A stretch of 64,000 nt of DNA from Bradyrhizobiaceae bacterium. Lineage in GTDB: Bacteria; Pseudomonadota; Alphaproteobacteria; Rhizobiales; Xanthobacteraceae. Below the pieces are notes generated by a model. The model saw only the letters and a list, made by a program, of their open reading frames with translations. It did no database searches and was not told the DNA's origin. Every line of letters starts with the position of its first letter. Position 1 is the stretch's first letter. Position numbers and translations under genes: made by a program. The stretch is taken from positions 62,001 to 126,000 of the forward strand of contig RXJC01000004.1 in NCBI GenBank assembly GCA_003963435.1, in the 5' to 3' direction. Below, one piece after another: positions 9,233 through 18,327 of this stretch.

Positions 9233-10000
9233 TCAATAAATCTGACGCGCGACCACTCTCCAAGCTGTGGATGCGATTGAGATCGCGACGACAAGCCCCA
9301 GTACGGTGAGAGATATCGCTCGATAGTACCGACGGGGCATCAATGAATATGCAGCAAGTCCGCTGGCGCAACCAAGTACAACGGCTGGTATCATTTGAGC
9401 ACTTATCAAGAGCGCTCTTCCTTCGTAGCCACCCGATAGGGTTGAAGCGACAACGCCAAAAGCGGCACTTATCGCGATGAACCCGATTAACGTTGCCCTA
9501 GCGACCGCTGCGGAGAGGTGGCCATCCAATAACGTGACAATGACAGGAGGCCCGCTCATAGCCGTACCACCATTCAAGCATCCGGAAGCCGTTCCGATTA
9601 CGATGAGATGGAGTGCGGACTTTGGATGGACTTCTATGCTCTTCTTCAATGCCCTCACGATGGCTACCACCACCACGATCCCCACGATGACCCTCATCAA
9701 ATCGCTGGGCAGGACGCGCAATATAGTCACGCCGAGAGGCGTGCCGATCGCTGCACCTAAGATTAAGCGGCCAAGCACTCTGAGATCTATTTGTTTCCAT
9801 TCGAATGGGAGTGTCAAAAGACCGATCGTTAGCTCCAGTGGAAACACGGCGGGGACTGCCAATCCCGGCGGAAACCCGATCGAAAGAATGGGAACGGCTG
9901 CCAGAGCGAAGCCGAAACCCGAATAGCCTCGCACGACGCCGCCCAGAAATCCGGAAAGGGCGATTATTAGAATTGATGAGTTAGATAGCGCGTTAAACAT
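9233..10000 (-). CDS. TSUP-family (TauE/SafE-like) membrane permease
   Basis: This 255-residue protein starts at ATG 10000 and has about eight hydrophobic segments. The hallmark N-terminal loop is present (GFLGGVVRGYSGFGFALAAVP), and the inverted second half carries GTASGCLNGGTAMSGPPVIV, the typical pattern of the sulfite exporter TauE/SafE family. Such proteins move small sulfur or organic anions such as sulfite, sulfoacetate or 3-sulfolactate across the inner membrane. Length is normal. It is transcribed away from the M20 gene at 10394; the roughly 390-base gap contains the shared palindrome at 10318, closer to the M20 gene. Substrate unknown. Confidence 0.85.
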   Translation of the reverse strand: MFNALSNSSILIIALSGFLGGVVRGYSGFGFALAAVPILSIGFPPGLAVPAVFPLELTIGLLTLPFEWKQIDLRVLGRLILGAAIGTPLGVTILRVLPSDLMRVIVGIVVVVAIVRALKKSIEVHPKSALHLIVIGTASGCLNGGTAMSGPPVIVTLLDGHLSAAVARATLIGFIAISAAFGVVASTLSGGYEGRALLISAQMIPAVVLGCASGLAAYSLMPRRYYRAISLTVLGLVVAISIASTAWRVVARQIY

Positions 10001-10393
10001 ATATAGTATTTTGAGAAGTTAGCGTCCTGCGCCGATGACTCCGAGCTGCGTTGATCACTTCTCAGGTCGCATCGGTTTTCCTGGCGTTTGGAATCCAGAG
10101 TTGGGCCAAAGACAGCGATACAAAGCGACCGCCAGCGCAGACGAGCGTTGTCCACGAACTGCCCGGGTCGGCAGGCCGCCAACCTGACCAGCGTCACGCT
10201 CCTCTTGAAATGTGCCGTCGAAAGTTTAGTACGAAAAGCAATTCGTGACGTTGATGCTGGAGATCTGTCGCGGACGTCAGAGACCTGGAATTCCCCAACG
10301 GCGGCGACATGTCGGTAGCAATTAGTTGCTTTCATCGAGCTACCGGCTGACTGATTCTGGCGTCCCTTGTGAATAGGCTTGGCAACGATCTTG
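10001..10393. other. Divergent intergenic region, no gene
   Basis: This gap separates the TSUP permease (minus) from the M20 gene (plus). I see no coding signal. Its main content is the palindrome at 10318-10331, annotated separately. Confidence 0.5.
10318..10331. promoter_or_regulatory. Candidate operator GCAATT-AG-TTGCTT (copy 1)
   Basis: The sequence GCAATTAGTTGCTT contains a GCAA-N4-TTGC palindrome about 70 bases upstream of the M20 gene at 10394. Near-identical 14-mers occur at 15951 (amidase) and 19230 (deacetylase/amidohydrolase), with 12 of 14 positions constant across the three. This is what an operator of one regulator would look like. Which regulator binds is unknown; the Crp/Fnr gene at 17420 is the only regulator gene inside this module. 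Confidence 0.55.
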
Positions 10394-11575
10394 ATGTCCG
10401 CGGACTTGATGAAGGAGATTGAACGCAGTCGCGGAGACGCGGTCGCGCTCCTTCAAGCTTTGGTCCGATTTCCAAGCGTCACCGGTAGCGAAGCCGCGAT
10501 CGGCGGATTCGTCGCCGAATACTGTCGGAGGTTGGGCCTTTCGGTCGAGATCGTCGAAGCCGAACCGGGGCGTCCGAACGTAATTGCTACGTGGGATTCC
10601 GGGCTGGACGGGCCGACCCTCCTGCTCAACGACCATCTGGATATCATTCCCCCCGGACCGTTGGCAGCATGGACATATCCACCTTTCGATGCAGTGGTCG
10701 TTGACGATCTTGTGTATGGTCGTGGAACGATCGACACCAAATCCGGGATGACTACGCTACTCGTCGCGCTTAGCGCCGCGGTGAAGTCCCGACTGGCGAT
10801 TGTCGGAAAGCTCGTCTTGATCTTCACTTGCGATGAAGAGACGGGAGGACGCCTTGGCATGCAGCATCTCGGGCGCAATGGCTACCTGAAGGCCGATATG
10901 GCTGTCGTTGCGGAACCAACCAGCATGCGTGTCGAGATCGCCACCAAGGGCCGCCTTGGCTTCGACATAGAAACGACAGGCACAGCTACCCATGGCGCGC
11001 GTCCATGGCTGGGGCACAGCGCGATCAGCGATATGTCACGCATCGTTCTCTCGCTAGAGAGGCTGGGAAGCGAGCTCGCAGCACGGCCCCATGCTCGGAT
11101 GGGAAGACCGTCGTTGAATGTCGGCACCATACAGGGCGGTACTGTGCCCAACATGGTCCCGAATTGGAGCCGCATCGAAGTCGATCGCAGGCTTGTTCCG
11201 GGTGAAACGCGAGAACAGGCGCTACAGCAGATCCAGGTGGAGATCGATGCGCTGTGCGAGAAACATCCTGACCTTCAGGCCACGATCACCGAGAAGATCT
11301 GGTGGCCCGGCTATGAAATCGACGAGAGCGAACCGATTGTCGCCGTTGCTTCCGGCGCGTTCGCCAAAGTAGTCGGCCGGCGACCAAAGATAGGCGTGAA
11401 GGATGCGGGCACAGACGCGTCGTGGATTCATAGCCTAGCCGGCATTCCGGTGATCATGTTCAGCCCTGGCGATGGCCTACGTGCCATGAACGCCGACGAG
11501 AACGTGTCCATCACCGACATGATGATTGCGACCAAGGTCATTGCCCAGATCATTGCCGACGTCCTCGGTCGATAG
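10394..11575 (+). CDS. M20 family metallo-amidohydrolase (ArgE/DapE-like)
   Basis: This roughly 393-residue enzyme belongs to the M20 deacylase/peptidase family, which cleaves N-acyl or amide bonds with a dinuclear metal site. Visible ligand motifs are LNDHLDIIPPG (His and Asp of HxD), YGRGTIDTKSG (bridging Asp), CDEETGG (catalytic Glu-Glu) and a late His region near GVKDAGTDASW. A dimerisation lid domain occupies roughly residues 180-290. The ORF-track start at 10379 is a TTG; ATG 10394 is preferred. It stands alone on the plus strand behind the shared palindrome, converging on the TauABC-like operon. A role in hydrolysing an N-acyl or N-carbamoyl compound is inference from family and context. 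Confidence 0.9.
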   Translation: MSADLMKEIERSRGDAVALLQALVRFPSVTGSEAAIGGFVAEYCRRLGLSVEIVEAEPGRPNVIATWDSGLDGPTLLLNDHLDIIPPGPLAAWTYPPFDAVVVDDLVYGRGTIDTKSGMTTLLVALSAAVKSRLAIVGKLVLIFTCDEETGGRLGMQHLGRNGYLKADMAVVAEPTSMRVEIATKGRLGFDIETTGTATHGARPWLGHSAISDMSRIVLSLERLGSELAARPHARMGRPSLNVGTIQGGTVPNMVPNWSRIEVDRRLVPGETREQALQQIQVEIDALCEKHPDLQATITEKIWWPGYEIDESEPIVAVASGAFAKVVGRRPKIGVKDAGTDASWIHSLAGIPVIMFSPGDGLRAMNADENVSITDMMIATKVIAQIIADVLGR

Positions 11576-11603
11576 CGGCACGGAAGTCAAAGCGGGGGGC
11601 GAC

Positions 11604-12395
11604 CTACCGGCTGCCCTGCCAGTGCACGACCCGACGGGATATCCACGCCAAGCCACGTTCGCTGACCAGTCCGATGAAGCCGATAATGATGATGCCGCTG
11701 AAGACATATGACGTTCTGAAAAAATTGCTGGCGTCGAGAACGAGGAAACCCAGTCCTCTGTCGCCGCCGAGCAGTTCCGATGCAACGAGAACTGATAACG
11801 CGCTGCCCATGGCGATGCGCAAGCCGGTCATGATCTGCGGAAGCGCCGACGGGAAGATGACATAAAGAAAAATCTGCCTGCGGTTTGCACCAAGCGTCTG
11901 TGCGGCCCTGATTGAGTCAGGAGGACATGCCAGTGCTCCGGCGTGAGCGTTAACCATCATGATCAGAAAGACACAGACAAATATCAGGATGATCTTCGAG
12001 AGCTCGCCGACTCCGAACCACAGAATGAATAGCGGAATCATACCCAACGGCGGGATCGGACGGAGTATCTCCCCGGGGACTAGGAATATGGCGTCAATCC
12101 AGGCGATCCGGCCGCGCAACATGCCGACGATAATGCCCAAAGCGCTTCCGATGACGTAAGCCGTAAGCACGCGCATCATGCTGTAACCGATGTGCGTGAA
12201 GATGCTCACTCCCGCATATCCGTTTTCGAACATGTCGACGAGACTGTTCACCACGACCGCGGGAGAAGGGAGTATCGTGCCCTTTACCCAGCCTTGACCA
12301 ACTGCCAGGATCCAGACACCGAGGATGGCCAGCGGAGAGACCGCGGCCAGGAAGACGTAGCGCTGGTGCTCCATAGCCCGCTTCGACTTGGTCAT
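11604..12395 (-). CDS. ABC transporter permease, SsuC/TauC type
   Basis: A 263-residue inner-membrane permease with about six TM helices and the EAA-type cytoplasmic loop (RAAQTLGANRRQIFLYVIFP) that docks onto the ATPase. The segment ILRPIPPLGMIPLFILWFG is typical of the nitrate/sulfonate/taurine permease family. Its start overlaps the ATPase stop by four bases (ATGA), implying coupled translation. Last gene of the four-gene operon M20-SBP-ATPase-permease. Confidence 0.92.
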   Translation of the reverse strand: MTKSKRAMEHQRYVFLAAVSPLAILGVWILAVGQGWVKGTILPSPAVVVNSLVDMFENGYAGVSIFTHIGYSMMRVLTAYVIGSALGIIVGMLRGRIAWIDAIFLVPGEILRPIPPLGMIPLFILWFGVGELSKIILIFVCVFLIMMVNAHAGALACPPDSIRAAQTLGANRRQIFLYVIFPSALPQIMTGLRIAMGSALSVLVASELLGGDRGLGFLVLDASNFFRTSYVFSGIIIIGFIGLVSERGLAWISRRVVHWQGSR

Positions 12396-13234
12396 TTCGC
12401 CGCCCCTTCATTGGAAACTGCCGTAACAGCGGGCTTGTCGGTTCGCATGCGCAGATAGATATCTTCGCGTAGCGCAAGAAAATCCGGATGCAGACGGTTC
12501 GATGGGGATGATCTTGGCGAGGGAAGATTCACTGGAATATCAAGATACTGGCCTTGGGCAAGATTGGTGATCACGAATATTCGGTCTGCAAGGAAGACGG
12601 CCTCATCGATGCTGTGCGTAACGAACAGGATCGTGCTCCCCATCTTTTCTTTGACGTTCAGAATCTCTTCCTGAAGTGTTTCCCGCGTTTGTACGTCGAC
12701 GGCCGCAAACGGTTCGTCCATGAGCATGACCTTGGGATTGGCCGCGAGAACGCGTGCCAGCCCGCAGCGTTGCCGCATGCCTCCCGATAGCTGATAGGGG
12801 TACCGGTCCTCGAAGCCGCCAAGGCCTACGAGATTTGTCATCCGCTCCGCCACTTCGCGTCGCTCCTTCCGACTTTTGCCTGCGCATCGCAGGCTGAAAG
12901 TGATGTTGTCTCGGACTGTCATCCAGTCGAACAAGGCGTAGGACTGGAACACAACCCCCCGGTCCGGGCCTGGGCGATCGATGAGCTTACCGTCAATGAA
13001 AGCGCAGCCGTGGGACGCATTGATAAATCCGGCGACGACGTTGAGAATCGTCGTTTTGCCGCAGCCGGATGGCCCTAGCAGCGCGATCAATTCGCCGCGA
13101 CGGACCGAGAAAGAGACATCTTTAAGTATGTCTCGTCCGTCATATGCGAAGCCGACGTCCTCGAACTTCAGAATCGGCGTCTGGCTTTTGGGCCGTTCGG
13201 TCTGTAGGATTGGATTGAGAAGGTCACGCGCCAT
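12392..13234 (-). CDS. ABC transporter ATP-binding protein, SsuB/TauB type
   Basis: This 280-residue ATPase shows Walker A GPSGCGKTT, Q-loop VVFQSYALFDW, signature LSGGMRQRCGLARVL, Walker B VMLMDEPFAAVD and the switch His in FVTHSIDEA. It energises the TauC-like permease encoded next to it. The C-terminal 60 residues after the core are a non-catalytic tail with SPRSSPSNRLHPDFLALRE, common in nitrate/taurine ATPases. It lies downstream of the binding-protein gene in the same orientation. Confidence 0.93.
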   Translation of the reverse strand: MARDLLNPILQTERPKSQTPILKFEDVGFAYDGRDILKDVSFSVRRGELIALLGPSGCGKTTILNVVAGFINASHGCAFIDGKLIDRPGPDRGVVFQSYALFDWMTVRDNITFSLRCAGKSRKERREVAERMTNLVGLGGFEDRYPYQLSGGMRQRCGLARVLAANPKVMLMDEPFAAVDVQTRETLQEEILNVKEKMGSTILFVTHSIDEAVFLADRIFVITNLAQGQYLDIPVNLPSPRSSPSNRLHPDFLALREDIYLRMRTDKPAVTAVSNEGAAK

Positions 13235-13282
13235 ATCAGGTTGCCATTCTACAACAAAACACAGTCATGACGCGCTGCTCCT

Positions 13283-14299
13283 TCAATCCGCTTTCTTTGA
13301 TGCGAGATAGGTTTGCAGTGGCTTTGTATTGATGATCTTCGACCAGTCCGACGGCAGAGCACTGATACGCTTCTCCGAGATCAGAAAGTCTCCAATATCC
13401 TTGAGATGGTTGAGAACTAGCGACGTCGACACCTGACCGGGCTCGCCGAAATAGCCCTTGGTCAGCTGTTCTTTGTACGTGGGATAGACGGCGCCCATCC
13501 GGGTCAGCATGTCGCTAAACTCCGGGACAGAGAGATTAAGGCGTTTGGCCTCATACTGGCGGACATCGTCAGGCTTCTCCGTCGCGTCCTTGAGGGTCTG
13601 CTCCCAGACGGCGAGTACCTCCTGGACTTCCGCCGGATGTTGCTGTGTGAACTCGGACCGCGCACCGAGGAAGATACCGGTGATATCTCCCAAAGACTTT
13701 GTCGTTGCGATGGCGACGCCACCTGCGCGCTCGACAGCGCTGATATTGGGTTCCCATGTGACGACTGCGTCGACCTGTCCTGCCTCATAGGCAGCGGGCA
13801 TGTTGCCGGGTGCAAGGTTGACGAAGGTGACATCCTGCTGCGTTAGGCCTCCCTTCTTGAGCGCGAGATTTGCTTGCTGATGGCTGGTGGAGCCGATGGA
13901 TACCCCTATGCGTTTGCCTTTCAACTCGCTCAGAGTCTTGATGCCTGATTTCGGATTGACCACGACCCTGACATTGGTGAGGTTGATCCGGTCAATCAGG
14001 ATCATTTCGATAGACATGCCGTTCGCATAACCGGTGACGATCGGGAATTCACCCATCCATCCAAGATCGAGCTCTCCAGCGGCGAAGGCGGGTAACATCG
14101 CCGGCCCGGCAGGGAATGCGATGAACTCAACCTGCAGGCCAGCTTTATCGAAGAGTTTTTGCGCTTGAGCGTAGATTGTCTGCGTATTGATGTCTCCCGG
14201 CTGGTATCCGAAACGTATCTTGATCGGCGCAGCCGACGCACTTGCTGCGAACAGCATCGTGAGCAAACACGCAGTCATCAGCCTGAACAGGATTCTCAT
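13283..14299 (-). CDS. Periplasmic substrate-binding protein, SsuA/TauA type
   Basis: The start is taken as ATG 14299, preceded by AAAAGGAGAGGC, rather than the track start at 14362. It encodes about 338 residues with a Sec signal peptide (LLTMLFAASASAA) and then IKIRFGYQPGDINTQTIYAQ, typical of the NMT1/TauA/SsuA fold. The middle (RIGVSIGSTSHQQANLALKK and VDAVVTWEPNISAVE) is the usual ligand-binding core of aliphatic sulfonate/taurine/nitrate-type binding proteins. The ligand cannot be read from sequence; two linked M20 hydrolases suggest an amide-containing or acylated compound (inference). Confidence 0.92.
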   Translation of the reverse strand: MRILFRLMTACLLTMLFAASASAAPIKIRFGYQPGDINTQTIYAQAQKLFDKAGLQVEFIAFPAGPAMLPAFAAGELDLGWMGEFPIVTGYANGMSIEMILIDRINLTNVRVVVNPKSGIKTLSELKGKRIGVSIGSTSHQQANLALKKGGLTQQDVTFVNLAPGNMPAAYEAGQVDAVVTWEPNISAVERAGGVAIATTKSLGDITGIFLGARSEFTQQHPAEVQEVLAVWEQTLKDATEKPDDVRQYEAKRLNLSVPEFSDMLTRMGAVYPTYKEQLTKGYFGEPGQVSTSLVLNHLKDIGDFLISEKRISALPSDWSKIINTKPLQTYLASKKAD

Positions 14300-14348
14300 A
14301 TGCCTCTCCTTTTGTTTGACGATCGCTTCGCCGGCAATCGGACCGGAG

Positions 14349-15668
14349 TCATCGCCCGACAACTCCGAGGAGATCCATAATCGTCACGGCAAGAATCTCC
14401 GTTGCTGCGATAGATTTTTTTATGCGGATATATTCATTCACGGGTGGCCACCCGTCTTCTCCAGGCCCAAAAGTAATCGCTGGAAAGCCGCGCTCCGAAA
14501 ATCGGATCGTGTCGTTGAAGGCGTTCTTGCGGTAGAACCGCGGCGGGACGTTGAGCACTTCGCTATAGACTCGAGCAAGCGTCGCTGCCGGTTCGACCTC
14601 TTCTGGAAGTTCGCTGGTCCCCGCGACGAAGAGAGCATTGGGGAAACGCGATACAGTAGCCGAAAGACCCGGTCGCTGACCGACAAATGAATCGACGACG
14701 GCGGTGACGTCGCGCAAAACGCTCTCTTCCGTCATGCCTGGAAGCAGACCGACGGCCGCAAACACCGCCTTGCAACGATCCGGCGTGAACTGCATCTCCC
14801 CCGGCAGACCCCCACCGATTCGCACGGGCGTCAGCAGCGGCGGCGTACCACCGGGAAGCTTCGCCGGCTTGTAAGTGAAGGTCGTCGTCTCAAGCACGCC
14901 GACCAGCGCCGCCATCTCCGCGACGGCATTTACGCCGGTATCCGGTCGCCAGATATGGGTTTTACTTCCCTGAGTTTCGATCTGTATGAGGAAATGGCCG
15001 GAATTCGCGACCGCGATGTCCATCCCCCAGGAGCCATCTGGCCGGGTCCAGCCGGTGGGCTCACACGTAATTTCGTAATCGCCGCGCAACCCGTACTCAT
15101 CAAGTAGAAAGATCGAGCCGTCGGGGCCATCCTTCTCTTCGTCGACCGTGTAGACGCACTTGAGCGTTCCGGCGAGGCGTATCCCGGTGCGCTGCAAAGC
15201 TTCGACCGCCAACAATGTGCATGCGAGATTGCCTCGCGTGTCCGATGTACCCCGCGCATAGACGAAATCTCCGTCGCGCGTTGGATGGTAAGGGTTTCCG
15301 CCGGTTTTTGTCCATTGCACTGGATCACCAGCAGGGTAAGTGTCGAGGTGATCATTGAGGATGAGAACGCGCGAGTCTCGGCCATGGCCGGGAAGCGTTC
15401 CGATGACGTTCGGTCGGCCCTCCCGCTTTGTCGGCATCTCGACTGCAAGTCCGTATTCCTTCAATCGCGCGGCGACCACGAGCGCTATTCCCTCTTCGCG
15501 TCCCGGCGGCATATCGGGATCGAGCGGGTTTTCTGCGGCGGGCTGCCCGGCAGGCACGAGTTCACGCAGGATCGATATCCAACGCTGCTCCGTCACGAAG
15601 CTTCTTATGGCTTCACGAAGCTCGGTACGGGCGGCCGGGGGCCTGGGCTTACTTTTCTGCACGATCAT
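14349..15668 (-). CDS. M20 family metallo-amidohydrolase (ArgE/DapE/ACY1-like)
   Basis: This 439-residue second M20 enzyme is first in an operon with the TauABC-like importer. Ligand motifs are LILNDHLDTYPAGD, YARGTSDTRGNLACT and TVDEEKDGPDG; a late His-containing region is replaced by NAFNDTIRFSERG, with ITFGPGED close to the C-terminus. It is only distantly like the gene at 10394, so this is not a simple tandem duplicate. Genes for importer and hydrolase together imply uptake followed by cytoplasmic hydrolysis of the same compound. The stop lies 50 bases before the binding-protein start. Confidence 0.9.
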   Translation of the reverse strand: MIVQKSKPRPPAARTELREAIRSFVTEQRWISILRELVPAGQPAAENPLDPDMPPGREEGIALVVAARLKEYGLAVEMPTKREGRPNVIGTLPGHGRDSRVLILNDHLDTYPAGDPVQWTKTGGNPYHPTRDGDFVYARGTSDTRGNLACTLLAVEALQRTGIRLAGTLKCVYTVDEEKDGPDGSIFLLDEYGLRGDYEITCEPTGWTRPDGSWGMDIAVANSGHFLIQIETQGSKTHIWRPDTGVNAVAEMAALVGVLETTTFTYKPAKLPGGTPPLLTPVRIGGGLPGEMQFTPDRCKAVFAAVGLLPGMTEESVLRDVTAVVDSFVGQRPGLSATVSRFPNALFVAGTSELPEEVEPAATLARVYSEVLNVPPRFYRKNAFNDTIRFSERGFPAITFGPGEDGWPPVNEYIRIKKSIAATEILAVTIMDLLGVVGR

Positions 15669-15950
15669 TCTCTCGAAGGCGATGCGATCGAGATCGTCTC
15701 AGCAAGCGACATGCCAACAGGCGTGATCGGTCCGTGATGACCGGCGAAGCAGTCTGATTTCTCGCGGAAGCGCCGTTGCAGGCGCGTCCATGGCGCGCCT
15801 ACCGAAATGCAATAAATGGCACGGCGATCCAAGGCTGCTTTCAAATACCGCAGGCAGTCGAATCTTTCAGCGGATACGCCGGGGGCAAGTTAGCGCCGGG
15901 CAATTGATGACCGGAACTACTATCGAAACAAGGAGATTTCGAGAGGCAAT

Positions 15951-15964
15951 GCAATTGATTGCTT
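15951..15964. promoter_or_regulatory. Candidate operator GCAATT-GA-TTGCTT (copy 2)
   Basis: GCAATTGATTGCTT lies about 46 bases upstream of the preferred amidase start and also in the divergent gap to the M20/TauABC operon (start 15668). A weaker relative, GCAATTGATGAC, begins at 15900, so the gap may hold two sites. See copies at 10318 and 19230. Confidence 0.55.
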
Positions 15965-16009
15965 GCCGGCGTTGGCGTGCGTCAACCATCGTTGGCCAAT
16001 CGGATTGAT

Positions 16010-17377
16010 ATGGAGGCTTCGTTGTCCGAACAGTTTGATATGTCGCTCGGTTCGCTGCGGCAATTTTACAAGAACGGCGCGACCGCACATGACGTAATCG
16101 ATCGCGTCAAGCAAGCCGTTGCATCTCGCCCGGCCGACAATGCATGGATCCATGTGGCCGAGGATCAGCGGCTACGCGAGACGGCTGAACGGCTGGAGCA
16201 GCGAAAAAACGCCGGCGAGGAGCTTCCGCTCTACGGTATCCCATTCGGTGTGAAGGACAACATCGACGTCGCGGGGATGCCGACCACCGCTGCTTGTCCT
16301 GAATACAGCTACGTCGCAAAGACATCGGCTGAGAGTGTCGAGCGCCTCCAGCAAGCCGGCGCGATCTGCGTCGGCAAGACCAACCTCGATCAATTCGCTA
16401 CGGGCCTGAACGGCACCCGTTCCCCGTATGGCCCGTGCTCATCCGTTGCAAATCCCCTCTTTATTTCTGGTGGATCGAGTTCCGGGTCTGGTGTCGCAGT
16501 TGCTGCCGGGCATGTAACGTTTGCGCTCGGAACCGATACCGGCGGCTCCGGGCGAATTCCCGCTGGGTTCAATGGCATTGTCGGCATCAAGCCTACTGTC
16601 GGCAGGGTTTCCGTCCGCGGATTAGTCCCGAACTGCCCATCGATCGATTGCGTTTCGATCTTCTGCACGACGGTTCCCGAAGGCGCCGAACTGCTTTGCG
16701 CCATCGACGGCTTCGACGCGGCCGACCCCTACTCCCGGCACGCAGCTCCAATGCCGGCATTGGCTGCCGTTTCCTCAGCTCCATTTCGCTTTGGACGTCT
16801 CCGGCCGGAGCATGTCGAAACCTTCGGCATGAACGAATGTGCGTCGCTCTACGAAGCCGCCTGCGAGCGATTGGTCGCGATCGGCGGCCAACCCGTGGAG
16901 ATCGATTTTGCGCCCTTCGCGGAAGCCGGCCATATGCTCTTCAATGGGCCTTGGATCGCGGAACGAAGGGCCTCGCTCGAACCATTCGCGACCGACCATC
17001 CGAACGCCTTTCTCGACGTGATCTCGCAAGTGATAAATGCCGCGGAACGCTATAAAGGGATCGACGTGTTTCGCGGCTTCCGCCGGCTGCAACAGCTCCG
17101 TCGTCAGGTAGAGATGACGTTCGCCGAAATCGACGCCTTAGTCGTGCCGACAGCACCGCGTCCCTTCACGATCGAGGCGATGATGGAGAACGCCGTCGAG
17201 CTCAATAATCAGGTCGGATATTATTCTTACGGCGCGAACCTGCTGGATCTCTGTGGTGTTGCGGTTCCGAACGCAATTTTGTCGTGCGGCGTTCCTATGG
17301 GAGTTACTTTCCTCGGCCCCGCCTGGCACGACTTGAAACTATGCCAGTTGGCGGAGCGCTTCGAAGGCGCTGCATAA
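16010..17377 (+). CDS. Amidase-signature hydrolase, allophanate hydrolase (AtzF)-like
   Basis: The encoded 455 residues carry the Ser-cisSer-Lys amidase signature. The catalytic Lys lies in PFGVKDNIDV, the first Ser in FISGGSSSGSGVAVAAG, and the nucleophile region is GTDTGGSGRIPAGF. The following GIVGIKPTVGRVSVRGLVPNCPSIDCVS strongly resembles allophanate hydrolases, which convert allophanate to ammonium and CO2. Only the amidase domain is present; the C-terminal domain of longer allophanate hydrolases is missing. The track start 15959 is a TTG; ATG 16010 is preferred, ATG 16040 possible. It could instead act on a related ureide or amide. A candidate operator sits just upstream. Confidence 0.85.
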   Translation: MEASLSEQFDMSLGSLRQFYKNGATAHDVIDRVKQAVASRPADNAWIHVAEDQRLRETAERLEQRKNAGEELPLYGIPFGVKDNIDVAGMPTTAACPEYSYVAKTSAESVERLQQAGAICVGKTNLDQFATGLNGTRSPYGPCSSVANPLFISGGSSSGSGVAVAAGHVTFALGTDTGGSGRIPAGFNGIVGIKPTVGRVSVRGLVPNCPSIDCVSIFCTTVPEGAELLCAIDGFDAADPYSRHAAPMPALAAVSSAPFRFGRLRPEHVETFGMNECASLYEAACERLVAIGGQPVEIDFAPFAEAGHMLFNGPWIAERRASLEPFATDHPNAFLDVISQVINAAERYKGIDVFRGFRRLQQLRRQVEMTFAEIDALVVPTAPRPFTIEAMMENAVELNNQVGYYSYGANLLDLCGVAVPNAILSCGVPMGVTFLGPAWHDLKLCQLAERFEGAA

Positions 17378-17419
17378 CCAGTGACAACACGGCGCACACA
17401 GGAGCCGATTTCACGGCAC

Positions 17420-18160
17420 CTATGTTGATGAGCCGAGAGCGGCGACGTTCCGGATGAGGATCATTCCGCGATTGTAACGCAATATTCCGCGTCCCTGCAG
17501 GCGGGTCAGTTGAGTAGTTACCCACTGCCGAGTCGAGCCGATGAGCGCGGCAAGATCGGCATGATTGAACGACGCCGCAATCATGATCCCATCATCACCC
17601 TTCAAGCCGTAGGCAGTCGCCAGGAAGATCAAGAGGCGTTCGAGACGCTCCGTGGCAGAGCGAGTCCCTAGCATCTGGGCCATCGCGGAATAGCAACGGG
17701 ATTTGAAACCCACCGCATCGAGCAGGGCTACCGCGATCGGTGCCGACTCGAGCGCCAGCTTACGAAGCGCCGGCCCTGGCAGGAATATCGTTTCGCAGCG
17801 CTGTGTCGCCGAGGAACACCAGACGTGGGGGCTGCCGCCGAAGATGTCGGGCCCACCAACAAAATTTCCCGGCAACCAATATGCGAGTGTCACCTCGCGG
17901 CCGGTTGGCGCGATGTAGAACGACCGTACCCGGCCCTTGAGGATTAAATAGATTCCCTCATGGGGATCTCCTTGCTGCCAAAAAAGATCGTTCTCCTTGA
18001 ATACACGGGGTTGGCCGATCGCCAACAGCTTCTTTCGATGAGGCTGCTCGAGGCTGTCGAGAAGTCCCGGCACGGTACGCGCAAGCTCGTCACTTTCAAC
18101 CAGCATGATGCTGGCCGTCTCTTCATGATCAGTTCGAAGGCCGGACTTCTTATACGACAT
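17420..18160 (-). CDS. Crp/Fnr family transcription regulator
   Basis: A 246-residue regulator starts at ATG 18160. Residues about 35-150 form a cyclic-nucleotide-binding-type beta-roll (FWQQGDPHEGIYLILKGRVR, then EVTLAYWLPGNFVGGPDIFGG). The C-terminal winged helix carries the recognition helix region FNHADLAALIGSTRQWVTTQL. No Fnr-type N-terminal cysteine cluster is seen, so oxygen sensing through an iron-sulfur cluster is unlikely; the effector is unknown. It sits in the middle of the amidase/M20/amidohydrolase module and is the natural candidate for binding the shared GCAA-N4-TTGC element, although that is untested and not the standard Crp/Fnr half-site. Confidence 0.9.
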   Translation of the reverse strand: MSYKKSGLRTDHEETASIMLVESDELARTVPGLLDSLEQPHRKKLLAIGQPRVFKENDLFWQQGDPHEGIYLILKGRVRSFYIAPTGREVTLAYWLPGNFVGGPDIFGGSPHVWCSSATQRCETIFLPGPALRKLALESAPIAVALLDAVGFKSRCYSAMAQMLGTRSATERLERLLIFLATAYGLKGDDGIMIAASFNHADLAALIGSTRQWVTTQLTRLQGRGILRYNRGMILIRNVAALGSST

Positions 18161-18327
18161 CCCGACACACCCATTTTACCCATCGGGGGCAGCTTTCCGG
18201 ACGGGCCGCTTGGAAGCGTATCAGCTTTGACCGGTGTTCGGGAAAGCATTATGTTAGTGCCGATCGCGACCGAGCTGGCCCTGATCGCCCATTGCGTTGC
18301 CCAAGGGAGTTTCGTCTGCCCGACGAC